From assembly GCF_020439865.1 (NCBI RefSeq), contig NZ_JAGRPF010000031.1:1-35953 (forward strand): a stretch of DNA of 35,953 bases. Direction: 5' to 3'. This document shows positions 1 to 7,670 of the stretch, piece by piece (within the stretch, counting starts at the first letter, position 1; the number at the start of each line of letters is the position of its first letter). A program made the position numbers and the translations under genes. The notes below the pieces were generated by a model that made no database searches, had not been told where the DNA came from, and saw only the letters and a list, made by a program, of their open reading frames with translations. The stretch comes from Prosthecobacter sp. (lineage in GTDB: Bacteria > Verrucomicrobiota > Verrucomicrobiia > Verrucomicrobiales > Verrucomicrobiaceae).

Positions 1-255
1 CTGACGATCCTGCGCATCTCGACGGGTGCGAAGGAGAAAGGGATCACAGCCGGCATCGCCATCGGTGGTGTGATCGCGCTTGAGGCCATGTTTGCCGGAC
101 CGATCTGCGGCGCATCGATGAATCCTGCCCGTTCGCTGGCCCCGGCGCTCGTCTCCGGTCATCTCGAACATCTTTGGATCTATCTCATCGCCACGGTGCT
201 CGGCGCGCTTGTCGCCGTGCCTCTCGCGAAAGCTCTCGAACCGAAAGACTCATGA
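1..255 (+). CDS. Aquaporin/glycerol-facilitator family channel, C-terminal fragment (AqpS/AqpZ-like)
   Basis: The reading frame is open from base 1, so the gene begins outside the window and only the last 84 codons are present. They contain the second half-helix motif of MIP channels, [10 protein letters not shown] (within [17 protein letters not shown]), followed by a final hydrophobic helix ([19 protein letters not shown]). The family forms tetrameric inner-membrane pores for water, glycerol or neutral metalloid hydroxides. The stop codon overlaps the start of the arsenate reductase gene by 4 bp (ATGA), so the two are probably co-translated. In Sinorhizobium-type ars operons the aquaglyceroporin AqpS releases arsenite made by ArsC; the same role is inferred here from the neighbour only. 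The first NPA motif and the pore selectivity residues lie mostly outside the window. Confidence 0.9.
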   Translation: MTILRISTGAKEKGITAGIAIGGVIALEAMFAGPICGASMNPARSLAPALVSGHLEHLWIYLIATVLGALVAVPLAKALEPKDS

Positions 256-692
256 ACAAACCCCTCGTCCTCATCCTCTGCACTGGCAATTCCTGCCGCT
301 CACATCTTGCTGAAGGCCTGCTGCGCCATGTCGCGGGAGACATCCTCGAAGTCGCCAGCGCCGGATCGAAGCCTGCCGGCTACGTGCATCCGCTCGGCAT
401 CAAGGCGATGGCCGAGATCGGCATCGACATCTCCGCGCACACGAGCAAGCACATGAACGACTTCCTCGATCGCGGCGTGGAGACCGTCATCACCGTCTGC
501 GGCAACGCCGACCAGGCCTGCCCGATGTATCCCGGCCAGCTCAACCGCCACCACTGGCCCTTCGACGATCCCGCCCACGCCACGGGCACCGACGAAGAAA
601 TCCTCAACGTCTTCCGCCGCGTGCGCGATGAGATCAAAGCCGTCTTCACCGCCTATGCGGATGGCCGGCGTGACGAGATGAAACGGAAGTAA
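252..692 (+). CDS. arsC: Arsenate reductase, low-molecular-weight phosphatase fold (ArsC, thioredoxin-coupled type)
   Basis: A 146-residue protein starting [17 protein letters not shown]. The CX5R phosphate/arsenate-binding loop CTGNSCRS is at residues 10-17, and the family's C-terminal WPFDDPA segment (about residues 97-103) and a further Cys region ([13 protein letters not shown], residues 83-95) supply the extra cysteines used in the disulfide relay of thioredoxin-linked ArsC. The enzyme reduces arsenate to arsenite in the cytoplasm. The frame stays open 26 codons upstream, but the ATG at 252 gives the family's usual length and the ATGA overlap with the aquaporin. It ends 2 bp before the stop of the convergent sulfatase gene. 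A general low-Mr tyrosine phosphatase is the alternative; the cysteine pattern and the aquaporin partner argue for ArsC. Confidence 0.9.
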   Translation: MNKPLVLILCTGNSCRSHLAEGLLRHVAGDILEVASAGSKPAGYVHPLGIKAMAEIGIDISAHTSKHMNDFLDRGVETVITVCGNADQACPMYPGQLNRHHWPFDDPAHATGTDEEILNVFRRVRDEIKAVFTAYADGRRDEMKRK

Positions 693-694
693 GG

Positions 695-2386
695 CTACTT
701 CCCGCTCTTCACATACTCCTCGCGACTCAGGGTGCCGTTGCCGTCCTTGTCGAATAAAGGGAAGCGTTTTGGGGCATCGTCCGGATCGGGCTGGTTGATG
801 AGAAACTCTTCCATCGTCAGCTTGCCGTCCTTGTTCGTGTCGCGTTTGTCGAAGGCGACGTTGCGATCGACCTTCGGTTTTTTGGAGGCCTCTTTTTTCG
901 GTTCGGGCTTGTTGCTGATCTGCGGTTTCGCTTCGGGATGTGTGGCGAGGAGTTTGCGCAGTTCGGCGACGACTTCGGGTTGTGAGGATGCGAGGTTCTT
1001 CGTCTCGGCGGGATCGGCTTCGTAGTCGTAGAGTTCGAGAATGGCCGAGTCCGCAGGGTCGCCGGGTTTTTTCCATTCGACGAGGCGATGACGCTGCGTG
1101 CGGATGGCACGGCCGATCAGACCTCCGCCGCGCGGATAGACGTGAATCGCATGATCGCGCACGCTGGAGCTCGGATCCTTCAAAACGGAGGCAAAGCTGC
1201 GGCCATCGCCCTGCTTTGGAGCAGGAAGACCGGTGAGTTCGGCGAGCGTGGGGTAGATGTCGCAGGATTCGATGAGTGCTTTCGTGCGCTGGCCGCCTGC
1301 GATGCCCGGTGCGGCGACGACGACCGGAATGCGCGCGGCCTGCTCGTAGTTCGTGTGTTTGCACCACATGCCATGGTCGCCGAGATGCCAGCCGTGGTCG
1401 CCCCAGAGCACGATGATCGTGTTTTCGGCGAAGCCGTTTGCGTCGAGCGCCTCGATCACACGGCCGAGCTGCGCGTCCATGTAGCTCGTGGCGGCGTGAT
1501 AACCGTGAATGAGATGAATCGCCTGCTCCCTTGTCAGCGGACCTGTCTCCGGCATGTCCTTGTACTGCCGCAGTTCGCCCCATGTCGTTGGCGCGAACTC
1601 AGGTGCACCTTCGGGCGGTGATTGCAGTTCCGGCAGCTTGAAAACGGACGGATCGTAGAGATCCCAATACTTTTTCGGAGCCACGAAGGGCAGATGCGGC
1701 TTCAGAAAGCCCACGGCGAGGAAGAACGGCTCGTCTGGCTTCGCTTTGGCGGCTTCGAGGCGTTTGATCGCCTCGTCGGCGATCATGCCGTCGCCGTACT
1801 TGTTGTCGGGAACGTCCGCGGCCTCTGTGGGAGCGCCACGCGGCAGCTTCCAAGCTTCTTTTTTGTTCTCAAATAGCGCCTGCTCGCGTGTCGATTCGGG
1901 CGGATTGTTTTCCTTGAGCACGTAGCTGATCGTCTTCGGGCTGTAATGCGGCACGCTCCAGGAAGCTTCGTCGTTTACGTTGCCATGGCCGACGTGGAAG
2001 ATCTTGCCGAGGCCTTCGACACGATAGCCGTTCATCTTGAAATGCTGCGGTAGTGTCACTGCATCCGGCGCACTCTTGCGGAAATTCGTGGCGAGATCGT
2101 AGATGCCCAGCGTTTGCGAACGCAGACCTGTCAGCAGCGCATTGCGTGACGGCGCGCACACGGCCTGGTTGCAGAACGCCTTTTCAAACAACACGCCGCG
2201 TTGTGCAAGGCGGTCGATGTTGGGTGATTTGACGATCGTGTCGCCGTAGCAGCCGAGCACCGGTTTTAAATCATCGACGCAGATGAAAAGGACGTTGGGT
2301 TTGGAGGCCGCGATGGCTGAGGAGCCGAGAATGAGGAGTGCGAAAGCAATGCGGTGCATGGGTAGTGGGGAACGCGGGTGCCTCAT
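695..2386 (-). CDS. Secreted sulfatase, iduronate-2-sulfatase-like, with C-terminal EF-hand pair
   Basis: A 563-residue alkaline-phosphatase-superfamily sulfatase. A signal peptide (HRIAFALLILGSSAIAA) leads into the metal-binding start NVLFICVDDLKPVLGCYGD. The formylglycine signature CAPSR is at residues 77-81, with Cys77 the residue to be modified. The WGDHGWHLGDHGMW block and a KHTNYE motif follow, as in iduronate-2-sulfatase-like enzymes, so it probably removes sulfate from a sulfated polysaccharide in the periplasm or outside the cell. The last 50 residues carry two EF-hand loops, DTNKDGKLTMEE (about 516-527) and DKDGNGTLSREE (about 546-557), after a Lys/Pro-rich linker. An internal ATG at 2359 would give a more compact signal peptide; neither start has a clear ribosome site. 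It is the last gene of a probable operon with the two genes upstream. Confidence 0.93.
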   Translation of the reverse strand: MRHPRSPLPMHRIAFALLILGSSAIAASKPNVLFICVDDLKPVLGCYGDTIVKSPNIDRLAQRGVLFEKAFCNQAVCAPSRNALLTGLRSQTLGIYDLATNFRKSAPDAVTLPQHFKMNGYRVEGLGKIFHVGHGNVNDEASWSVPHYSPKTISYVLKENNPPESTREQALFENKKEAWKLPRGAPTEAADVPDNKYGDGMIADEAIKRLEAAKAKPDEPFFLAVGFLKPHLPFVAPKKYWDLYDPSVFKLPELQSPPEGAPEFAPTTWGELRQYKDMPETGPLTREQAIHLIHGYHAATSYMDAQLGRVIEALDANGFAENTIIVLWGDHGWHLGDHGMWCKHTNYEQAARIPVVVAAPGIAGGQRTKALIESCDIYPTLAELTGLPAPKQGDGRSFASVLKDPSSSVRDHAIHVYPRGGGLIGRAIRTQRHRLVEWKKPGDPADSAILELYDYEADPAETKNLASSQPEVVAELRKLLATHPEAKPQISNKPEPKKEASKKPKVDRNVAFDKRDTNKDGKLTMEEFLINQPDPDDAPKRFPLFDKDGNGTLSREEYVKSGK

Positions 2387-2412
2387 GCATCTTGCGCAGC
2401 CGTTGCCTGCGG

Positions 2413-2709
2413 TCAGTTTCTGCGACGAGTCCAGCGGCGGAACAGATCCGCGATTGCTCCGCAGATGAGCAAGAGGCCGAAGAGGCTGCTGAGCCCGGCG
2501 AATCCCAGCGTGAAGCGTGAGGCGATGTCGTAGGGCACCATGCGGGCGAGCCGCTGCATCGGTGTGGCGGAGAGAAGTTCCCGAGGCGGTCCTTCCGGTG
2601 CGGTTAGCACGGCCCAGGCAAGAAATGTTCCGAAGCCGACGAACCCGATGCCGAGCCAGAAAATCAGGGCGGTGCTGGCCTCATTGGACTTTTTGCGAGG
2701 AGCGCTCAT
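2413..2709 (-). CDS. Small membrane protein of unknown function (two TM segments)
   Basis: A 98-residue protein starting MSAPRKKSNEAS. Two hydrophobic stretches are visible: ALIFWLGIGFVGFGTFLAWAVL near the N terminus and FTLGFAGLSSLFGLLLICGAIADLF near the C terminus. A basic tail, RRWTRRRN, points to a cytoplasmic C terminus. The frame is open for 32 more codons upstream, but that part overlaps the preceding gene and has no membrane-protein character, so the ATG at 2709 is preferred. It lies 40 bp behind the glycan-binding-like gene and a short distance before the sulfatase, on the same strand. I do not recognise a family. Confidence 0.65.
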   Translation of the reverse strand: MSAPRKKSNEASTALIFWLGIGFVGFGTFLAWAVLTAPEGPPRELLSATPMQRLARMVPYDIASRFTLGFAGLSSLFGLLLICGAIADLFRRWTRRRN

Positions 2710-2749
2710 GGCTGGAAACGGCAGTTCTGAAGGTGCCGAGCGATTCTGT

Positions 2750-3361
2750 TCACGTCGAACGGGCCGGATGTGTGGTGCTGATTGGGTCTGCATTCGCCCC
2801 CTCATACTGAAACTCTTCCAGGTTGAGCGAGAGCCCCGAAAGTGCGGTGTCTTGGTACTTGGAGCCAGGATATACGCTCACTATTTCGAACTGAATCCAT
2901 GGCACATTGAGCGGCGATGGCAGGCGGATGGACTGTTCCCCTGTTTTGTCCTGCAATTCGACCACATGGGTGCCGCCGGGCCAGGTTAATCTCAGTTCCC
3001 GAACGCGGGCGTTCTCGTTGAACGACTTCGCGCTCTTTTGGTACCCGTTCCAGATGAGAATCTTCTGAAACTTCATCTTTTGACTGCCTCCTGCCTGCGA
3101 GATGCGGATGCGTTCCCCGATCCCATTTCCCTTCGCGCCCTCTACCCAGGCGGTTTCGGGGCCTTTGACGAGATTGCCGGGCCCATATGCGTTGGCCTGT
3201 TTGCTCTCGAGACGCGAACTTACTTCAATGGTCCATTCCGCAAGCTCGGTGGGCTCACACACATATTTTAGCGGGCCGTGATAACCGGGCTGGGGAGACT
3301 GCGCATTGGCCAGGCAGGCAGCCATTGCGAAGAGAAGGGCTAGGAATGAATTCGTCTTCAT
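2750..3361 (-). CDS. Secreted protein with NADase-type glycan-binding (discoidin-like) domain
   Basis: A 203-residue protein with a signal peptide (MKTNSFLALLFAMAACLANA, likely cut before QSP). The mature part matches the pattern I know for the NADase-type glycan-binding/discoidin-like fold: SSRLES, YGPGNLVKGPETAWVEGAKG, GIGERI, ILIWNGYQKSAKSFNENARV, VELQDKTGEQSIRLP and VSVYPGSKYQDTALS. These are the jelly-roll strands and the characteristic NGY and VYPG loops. No enzymatic domain is attached, so this is probably a periplasmic or surface carbohydrate-binding protein. As the first gene of a group ending in a sulfatase it may help recognise a sulfated glycan; that link is inferred from position only. 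The family call comes from motif memory, not from a search. Confidence 0.8.
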   Translation of the reverse strand: MKTNSFLALLFAMAACLANAQSPQPGYHGPLKYVCEPTELAEWTIEVSSRLESKQANAYGPGNLVKGPETAWVEGAKGNGIGERIRISQAGGSQKMKFQKILIWNGYQKSAKSFNENARVRELRLTWPGGTHVVELQDKTGEQSIRLPSPLNVPWIQFEIVSVYPGSKYQDTALSGLSLNLEEFQYEGANADPISTTHPARST

Positions 3362-3814
3362 CGGGCTGTGCTGCAGGTGTGGGGAAAAACTTGCATGGGA
3401 TCTTCAAGGGCTGGATGAGCGAATCCTTGCTGCGTAGAAAAGGGAACGCGGACATCGTCACGGCCGACAATCGCGTCTCCAGCAAGACTCGAACACGTGA
3501 GAGTCGAGATATTCATACTGTATACTACAGAACTCTGAGCCTGAACTCCAACCGGCTCTTGGGCACTGACGGTCGTTTCTTGTCCGTGTCAGGTTGGTCG
3601 CACATGAGGGTCCGTTTCCGGGCAGCGCTTGAATTCATCGATCTGTTCGTCCCTCACAAATGGCCCCTTGCTGACCGTTCACCGCGCTCTCAGTTCACCG
3701 ACACGAACTGTGAGCACTTGGGGCAATGGCCCGAGGCCTCCTCTAACATGCGTTCGCGTCCAATTTCGATCAAAGTGGTGAACTCGCATTTGCGATGAAG
3801 ATCTTGTGCTCACG
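3362..3814. other. 453-bp intergenic region without a convincing gene
   Basis: This stretch separates the start of the glycan-binding-like gene from the end of the ArsR-type gene, both on the minus strand. It must hold the promoter of the first gene near its left end. The base composition is lower in GC than that of the neighbours. An open frame runs through most of it on the plus strand, but its translation shows no family motif, no signal peptide and no coding-like residue pattern. No terminator-like hairpin or repeat could be identified by eye. It may contain eroded remains of a gene or an uncharacterised RNA; nothing in the sequence decides this. Confidence 0.4.
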
Positions 3815-4129
3815 TTACTCCGGCAGCTTGTCGAAATGGAACTGGCAGCAGCCGAGATCGAGCGTTTTGGAGTTGTTGGAGAGCTTTTGGCGAAATGTTG
3901 CCGCGAGGTCGTAGATGCGTTGCTGGCCCTGCTTTTCGACTTCGAGCAGACCGGCCTCTTTGAGGACGCGGAGGTGCTTGGAGACGTTGTAGGGTGTGAC
4001 GCTGAGTGTTTCGCACAGCTCGGTCACCGGCTTCGCTCCGGCGATGAGCTGGCGCACGAGGCGCAGCCGGGTCGGCTCGCCCAAGGCGCGCATGGCGCTG
4101 AGGCAGTCGAATGTTGTGCGTCCGGGCAT
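3815..4129 (-). CDS. ArsR/SmtB-family metal-responsive repressor
   Basis: A 104-residue winged-helix protein. The N-terminal helix LSAMRALGEPTRLRLVRQL and the recognition region VTPYNVSKHLRVLKEAGLLEVEKQGQQRIYDL are typical of the family. Candidate metal or metalloid ligands are Cys39 in the ELCE segment (where ArsR has its ELCVCDL site) and a C-terminal Cys94-Cys95-x2-His98 cluster. The open frame continues 57 codons further upstream, but that part would run through the palindrome at 4186-4207 and overlap the neighbouring gene, and the homology-like region begins at MPGRTTFDC, so the ATG at 4129 is chosen. The gene is divergent from the COG0523 GTPase, and the palindrome between them is the expected operator. 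It probably represses both genes until its metal is present or absent; the metal is not known. Confidence 0.88.
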   Translation of the reverse strand: MPGRTTFDCLSAMRALGEPTRLRLVRQLIAGAKPVTELCETLSVTPYNVSKHLRVLKEAGLLEVEKQGQQRIYDLAATFRQKLSNNSKTLDLGCCQFHFDKLPE

Positions 4130-4185
4130 GCCGACGGAATACAGCGCGGAGGATTTTTGTGCAAGAAAGGCGATTGGCGCTTGTT

Positions 4186-4207
4186 TATTTGCCAGATCTG
4201 GCAAATA
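4186..4207. promoter_or_regulatory. Perfect 22-bp palindrome, probable ArsR-type operator
   Basis: The half-site TATTTGCCAGA is followed directly by its exact reverse complement TCTGGCAAATA, with the axis between bases 4196 and 4197. It lies in the divergent gap between the ArsR-type gene (start 4129) and the GTPase gene (start 4217) and ends 9 bp before the GTPase start codon. Perfect AT-flanked palindromes of about this size are usual targets of dimeric ArsR/SmtB proteins. Its closeness to the start suggests it overlaps the core promoter, so a bound repressor would block transcription, and the GTPase message may have a very short leader. Confidence 0.75.
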
Positions 4208-4216
4208 CAAAACTGA

Positions 4217-5329
4217 ATGTCCCAACGCGCACGCTACATTATGATCGGCGGCTTCCTCGGAGCCGGCAAAACCACCACTGTTGGCCGGTTGGCGCGGCAT
4301 TTGACCGATCAGGGGCTGAAGGTGGGCCTCATCACGAATGATCAGGCGGGCGGGCTGGTGGACACGAAGTTGCTGCGCGGCCAGGGCTACGCGACGGAGG
4401 AAATCGCGGGCGGCTGCTTCTGCTGCCGCTTCAACACGCTCGTGGATGCCGCGAGCAAGCTTACGAACGCCTCGAAGCCGGATGTCTTCATCGCCGAGCC
4501 GGTGGGAAGCTGCACGGACCTTGTCGCCACGGTGACGTACCCGCTGCGTCGCATGTATGGCGACGCCTTCACGATCGCGCCGCTGAGTGTGCTGGTGGAT
4601 CCGATTCGGGCGCGACGTGTATTCGGTCTCGACGATGGCGGCACCTTTTCGACCAAAGTGGCCTACATTTTCAAGAAGCAGCTGGAGGAGGCTGACATCA
4701 TCGTCATCAGCAAAAGCGATCTCATCGACGATGCGCAGCGCGAGGAACTGCAGGCTGTTTTGACGAAGGAGTTTCCGCTCGCGAAGGTCGTCTCAGCTTC
4801 GCCGCGACAGGAAACGGGCCTCGAAGAACTCTTCGGCAGTCTCATGACCGATGAACAGGCGCGACGAAACCCAATGGCGGTCGATTACGAAGTCTATGCC
4901 GATGGCGAGGCGCTGCTCGGCTGGCTGAATGCGACGGTGACGCTGAAGTCCGATGACGAATTCGAAGCAAACGAGTTCCTCAAAAAGCTCGCCACGAATG
5001 TGCAGGGCCGTTTGCAGCTCGCCGGTGTCGAGATCGCCCACTTCAAGATGACCTTCAGCCCCGATGACGGCATCGCGGGTGAACTCGCGAGCATCAATCT
5101 CGTGCGCAGCGACTACGTGGCTGAGCTCGGCATGGAACTCGACGAGCCGACCACCGGCGGCCAGTTGATCGTGAATTTGCGTGCCGAGGCCGATCCGGCC
5201 TCGCTCATGGAAGCCGTGAAAGCCGGCCTCGATCAAACCGCCGCTCAGTTTTTTGGACTCCACGCAACGCTTGACCACGAAGAGCACTTTCGTCCCGGCA
5301 AGCCGACGCCGACACATCGGGATGAGTGA
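4217..5329 (+). CDS. COG0523 (CobW/ZigA-type) metal-chaperone GTPase
   Basis: A 370-residue G3E-family GTPase. The Walker A loop GFLGAGKT is at residues 12-19, the signature metal-binding CxCC motif (GGCFCC) at Cys67, Cys69 and Cys70, a Walker B-like EPVGSCTD near residue 94 and the base-recognition motif SKSD at 165-168. COG0523 proteins use GTP hydrolysis to insert or deliver transition metals such as zinc or cobalt in the cytoplasm. The EPVGS form differs from the more usual ETSG-type sequence and the C-terminal half is not a classical CobW_C domain by eye, so this is a divergent subgroup. Control by the adjacent ArsR-type protein through the palindrome is likely. The start at 4217 leaves the palindrome intact and has no Shine-Dalgarno. 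Confidence 0.88.
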   Translation: MSQRARYIMIGGFLGAGKTTTVGRLARHLTDQGLKVGLITNDQAGGLVDTKLLRGQGYATEEIAGGCFCCRFNTLVDAASKLTNASKPDVFIAEPVGSCTDLVATVTYPLRRMYGDAFTIAPLSVLVDPIRARRVFGLDDGGTFSTKVAYIFKKQLEEADIIVISKSDLIDDAQREELQAVLTKEFPLAKVVSASPRQETGLEELFGSLMTDEQARRNPMAVDYEVYADGEALLGWLNATVTLKSDDEFEANEFLKKLATNVQGRLQLAGVEIAHFKMTFSPDDGIAGELASINLVRSDYVAELGMELDEPTTGGQLIVNLRAEADPASLMEAVKAGLDQTAAQFFGLHATLDHEEHFRPGKPTPTHRDE

Positions 5330-5348
5330 CAAAGACGGCTTTTGGAGG

Positions 5349-6266
5349 TCAAGGGGCGGCGGTTGGCTTCATGGAAATGAGCCGGGTTGTAACCTGCTGG
5401 CGCACGGGCATGGGCTTGCCTTCAACCTTGAGCTGAATGGTGGCGGAAAAGACTGCGAGTGAGATGGTTTTGCGCTCGAGGTCGAAGAAGACGTGTCCAT
5501 TGACCTTCGAGTCGTCCCCCAGAGTGACGGGGCGGCTTGTGTCGAGCTCACGGCCGGTGCTGTCCTTGTCGGGCTTGGATTTCATGGTTCCATCAAAGGC
5601 GATCTGGGCCTGGCGACGGCCTTCGCGATCGACGATGCCGTCGAACTTGGCGTTGAGCTTTACTTGGACGGTCCCGGCCTGGGGGAAGACGACGACTTCG
5701 TCCGAGATCCACTTGTCCCCTGGGTGCACGGGGATTTTCGGCAGTCCCATTTCGAGGGAGCGTCGATAGAGGGCGGCGAGCTGGCGGGCGGTGGCGATGG
5801 AGGACAGATCTGGTTCTGCGCCGCCCGAGACCATGGATTCGGTGTTTTTGGCGTCGAGGTAATTGCCCTTTTGGTCATAGACAAGAGTGAAGCTTTTGCC
5901 CGCCGACCCACCGAGAGTCTGTTGAAGATGAGGATGGGAGGAGCCCGGGTTCTTCGAATCGAAGACGTAGCTTTTGCCCTCAAAGGTCATTTCACCGAGG
6001 AGAGATTCGATCAGCACCCGGGCCTCAGTCTGGCCTGTGGGCTTGGCTTCCACCTTGATGGAGGTGGTCTGATGCAGGCGCAGCTTCTGGTCGCTGGTTT
6101 TGCCGAGCGCCGTCAGGAAATTCGTTGTGTCGGTGTCGGATTCCTGAACATAAGTGTGACCCGGTTCCCAATGAAGTTTCAACTCCACCGCGTTTTCATC
6201 TTGGGCCACAGCCGTAGATGTAAGGGAAAGGAGGAGGGGAGCCAGAAGAGCGGCGGGACGGAGCAT
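5349..6266 (-). CDS. Secreted protein of unknown function, DUF6263-like
   Basis: A 305-residue protein when started at MLRPAALLAPLLLSLTS, which gives a clean signal peptide ending TAVAQ; two ATGs further upstream (6290, 6323) are possible. The mature part begins with VELKLHWEPGHTYVQESDTDT and continues with beta-strand-like segments, a KIPVHPGDKWISDE block and FDGIVDREGRRQAQIAFDGTM. This layout resembles the DUF6263 group of periplasmic or lipid-linked proteins of unknown function; the assignment is from general pattern only. There are no membrane helices after the signal peptide and no catalytic motif that I recognise. It converges on the GTPase gene with a 19-bp gap and stands alone on its strand. 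Confidence 0.75.
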   Translation of the reverse strand: MLRPAALLAPLLLSLTSTAVAQDENAVELKLHWEPGHTYVQESDTDTTNFLTALGKTSDQKLRLHQTTSIKVEAKPTGQTEARVLIESLLGEMTFEGKSYVFDSKNPGSSHPHLQQTLGGSAGKSFTLVYDQKGNYLDAKNTESMVSGGAEPDLSSIATARQLAALYRRSLEMGLPKIPVHPGDKWISDEVVVFPQAGTVQVKLNAKFDGIVDREGRRQAQIAFDGTMKSKPDKDSTGRELDTSRPVTLGDDSKVNGHVFFDLERKTISLAVFSATIQLKVEGKPMPVRQQVTTRLISMKPTAAP

Positions 6267-6357
6267 GGGCCGAGGTAATCGAAAGCACATCGGTTTGCAA
6301 TGCAGTCTCCATGAGACAAACACAGTTTTTGGCTGATCAGGGAATTCACGGCAGAAG

Positions 6358-6374
6358 TTGGCACGCTTCCGGCT
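6358..6374 (+). promoter_or_regulatory. Candidate sigma54 (-24/-12) promoter of glnB
   Basis: TTGGCACG at 6358-6365 matches the full -24 block of the sigma54 consensus. At the correct spacing a GC pair at 6372-6373 (CGGCT) takes the place of the -12 TTGCW element, which is only partly conserved. Transcription would start near 6385, about 90 bp before glnB. PII genes are often driven by sigma54 under nitrogen control, which supports the reading. The match was found by eye. Confidence 0.5.
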
Positions 6375-6459
6375 TTACCACTCCATTGCAAAAGGTTGGG
6401 CCAGGAAAATCATCTTCCCGCGGTTCTGATCGTTGCAATTTGTGAAACCACACTTCTAA

Positions 6460-6819
<360 letters not shown>

Positions 6820-6852
6820 TTTTTTGCGCTTTTGAGCGCAGCATTTCAAGCC

Positions 6853-6897
6853 AACACCCATCAGCGTGTCTTTCGCTGATGGGTGTTTTTGTTTTTT
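6853..6897 (+). terminator. Rho-independent terminator after glnB
   Basis: A perfect 14-bp stem (AACACCCATCAGCG at 6853-6866 with its complement at 6874-6887) closes a 7-nt loop and runs into TTTTTGTTTTTTG. It lies 33 bp behind the glnB stop codon. A second small hairpin, TGCGCT-tttg-AGCGCA at 6825-6840, stands between the stop and this terminator. Confidence 0.92.
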
Positions 6898-7019
6898 GTC
6901 CCGATCCATCCTTTGAGTGAATGCTACCAATTCGTCACATTGGCGGCGTCCGGTTGTCTTGACAGCCCCTGCCGCCCTCGCTCTTACTGGCGGGCCCGTC
7001 ACACAGGCGGACTCCCTCC

Positions 7020-7652
7020 ATGATCTCCTTTCAAAAGCTCTTTGGCAAAACCGATGTGTTCTTCGACCTGCTGGAGGCGAGTTCCTCCCAGGCACGGCAG
7101 AGTGTTCAGGCCCTGAGCCAGCTGCTGTCGCAGCCAGTCGGTTCTTCCCCAGGACTCGAGGCCTTCTCCGCCACGCGTCGAGAAGATAAGAAGATCACCC
7201 AGCAGATCGACGAGGCGCTGTGCCGCACGTTCGTCACGGAACTGGAGCGGGAGGACATCGAAGCGCTGGCGAATGCCCTCTACAAGATCCCCAAAACCGT
7301 CGAAAAGATCGCGGAGCGTGTCGCCATCTGCCCTCAGAGGCTCGAAAAAATCGACTTCTCCCGTCATATCAAGCTGATGGACACCGCTGCCGAAGTCGTC
7401 GTCACGATGATTGTGGAGTTGCGCAAGAAACTGCATCTGGAGCGGGTGAAGAGCCTCAATGAAAAGATCCAGCAGGTGGAGGGGGAGGCTGACAAGCTCA
7501 TTCTCGATTGTCTGCGCGAGCTTTACTCCAACGAGAAGGACGGTGTGCAGGTCGTGATCCTCAAAGACCTCTACGACCTGATGGAAAAGGTCGTGGACCG
7601 CTGCCGGGACGCTGGAAACGTAGTCGCCAGTATCGTGCTGAAAAACTCCTAG
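7020..7652 (+). CDS. DUF47 (PhoU-like) phosphate-transport accessory protein
   Basis: A 210-residue, all-helical protein. It shows the DUF47 metal-binding helix pattern with TRREDKKITQQID (from about residue 52), TELEREDIEALANALYKIPKTVEKI (from residue 73) and the C-terminal ILKDLYDLMEKVVDRCRDAGNVVASIVLK. DUF47 proteins are soluble PhoU relatives, nearly always encoded beside Pit transporters, and are thought to regulate phosphate uptake at the membrane. The start at 7020 has a GGCGGA sequence a few bases upstream. The pit gene follows after 18 bp, so the two form an operon that begins behind the glnB terminator. Confidence 0.93.
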   Translation: MISFQKLFGKTDVFFDLLEASSSQARQSVQALSQLLSQPVGSSPGLEAFSATRREDKKITQQIDEALCRTFVTELEREDIEALANALYKIPKTVEKIAERVAICPQRLEKIDFSRHIKLMDTAAEVVVTMIVELRKKLHLERVKSLNEKIQQVEGEADKLILDCLRELYSNEKDGVQVVILKDLYDLMEKVVDRCRDAGNVVASIVLKNS

Positions 7653-7670
7653 AGCGGGGCGGAAGACATC

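Noticed and set aside
300..1583. A 427-codon minus-strand frame across arsC and the sulfatase
   Set aside because: It is antisense to arsC and out of frame with the sulfatase; the Arg/His/Ser-rich sequence has no recognisable features.
3480..3510. A tRNA T-arm-like string (GTTCGAGTC on the minus strand)
   Set aside because: The bases that should form the T-stem do not pair, and no acceptor stem or anticodon arm can be placed around it.
3187..3798. A 203-codon plus-strand frame starting inside the glycan-binding-like gene
   Set aside because: Its first third is antisense to a convincing secreted protein, and the rest shows no family motif, so it was not called as a gene.
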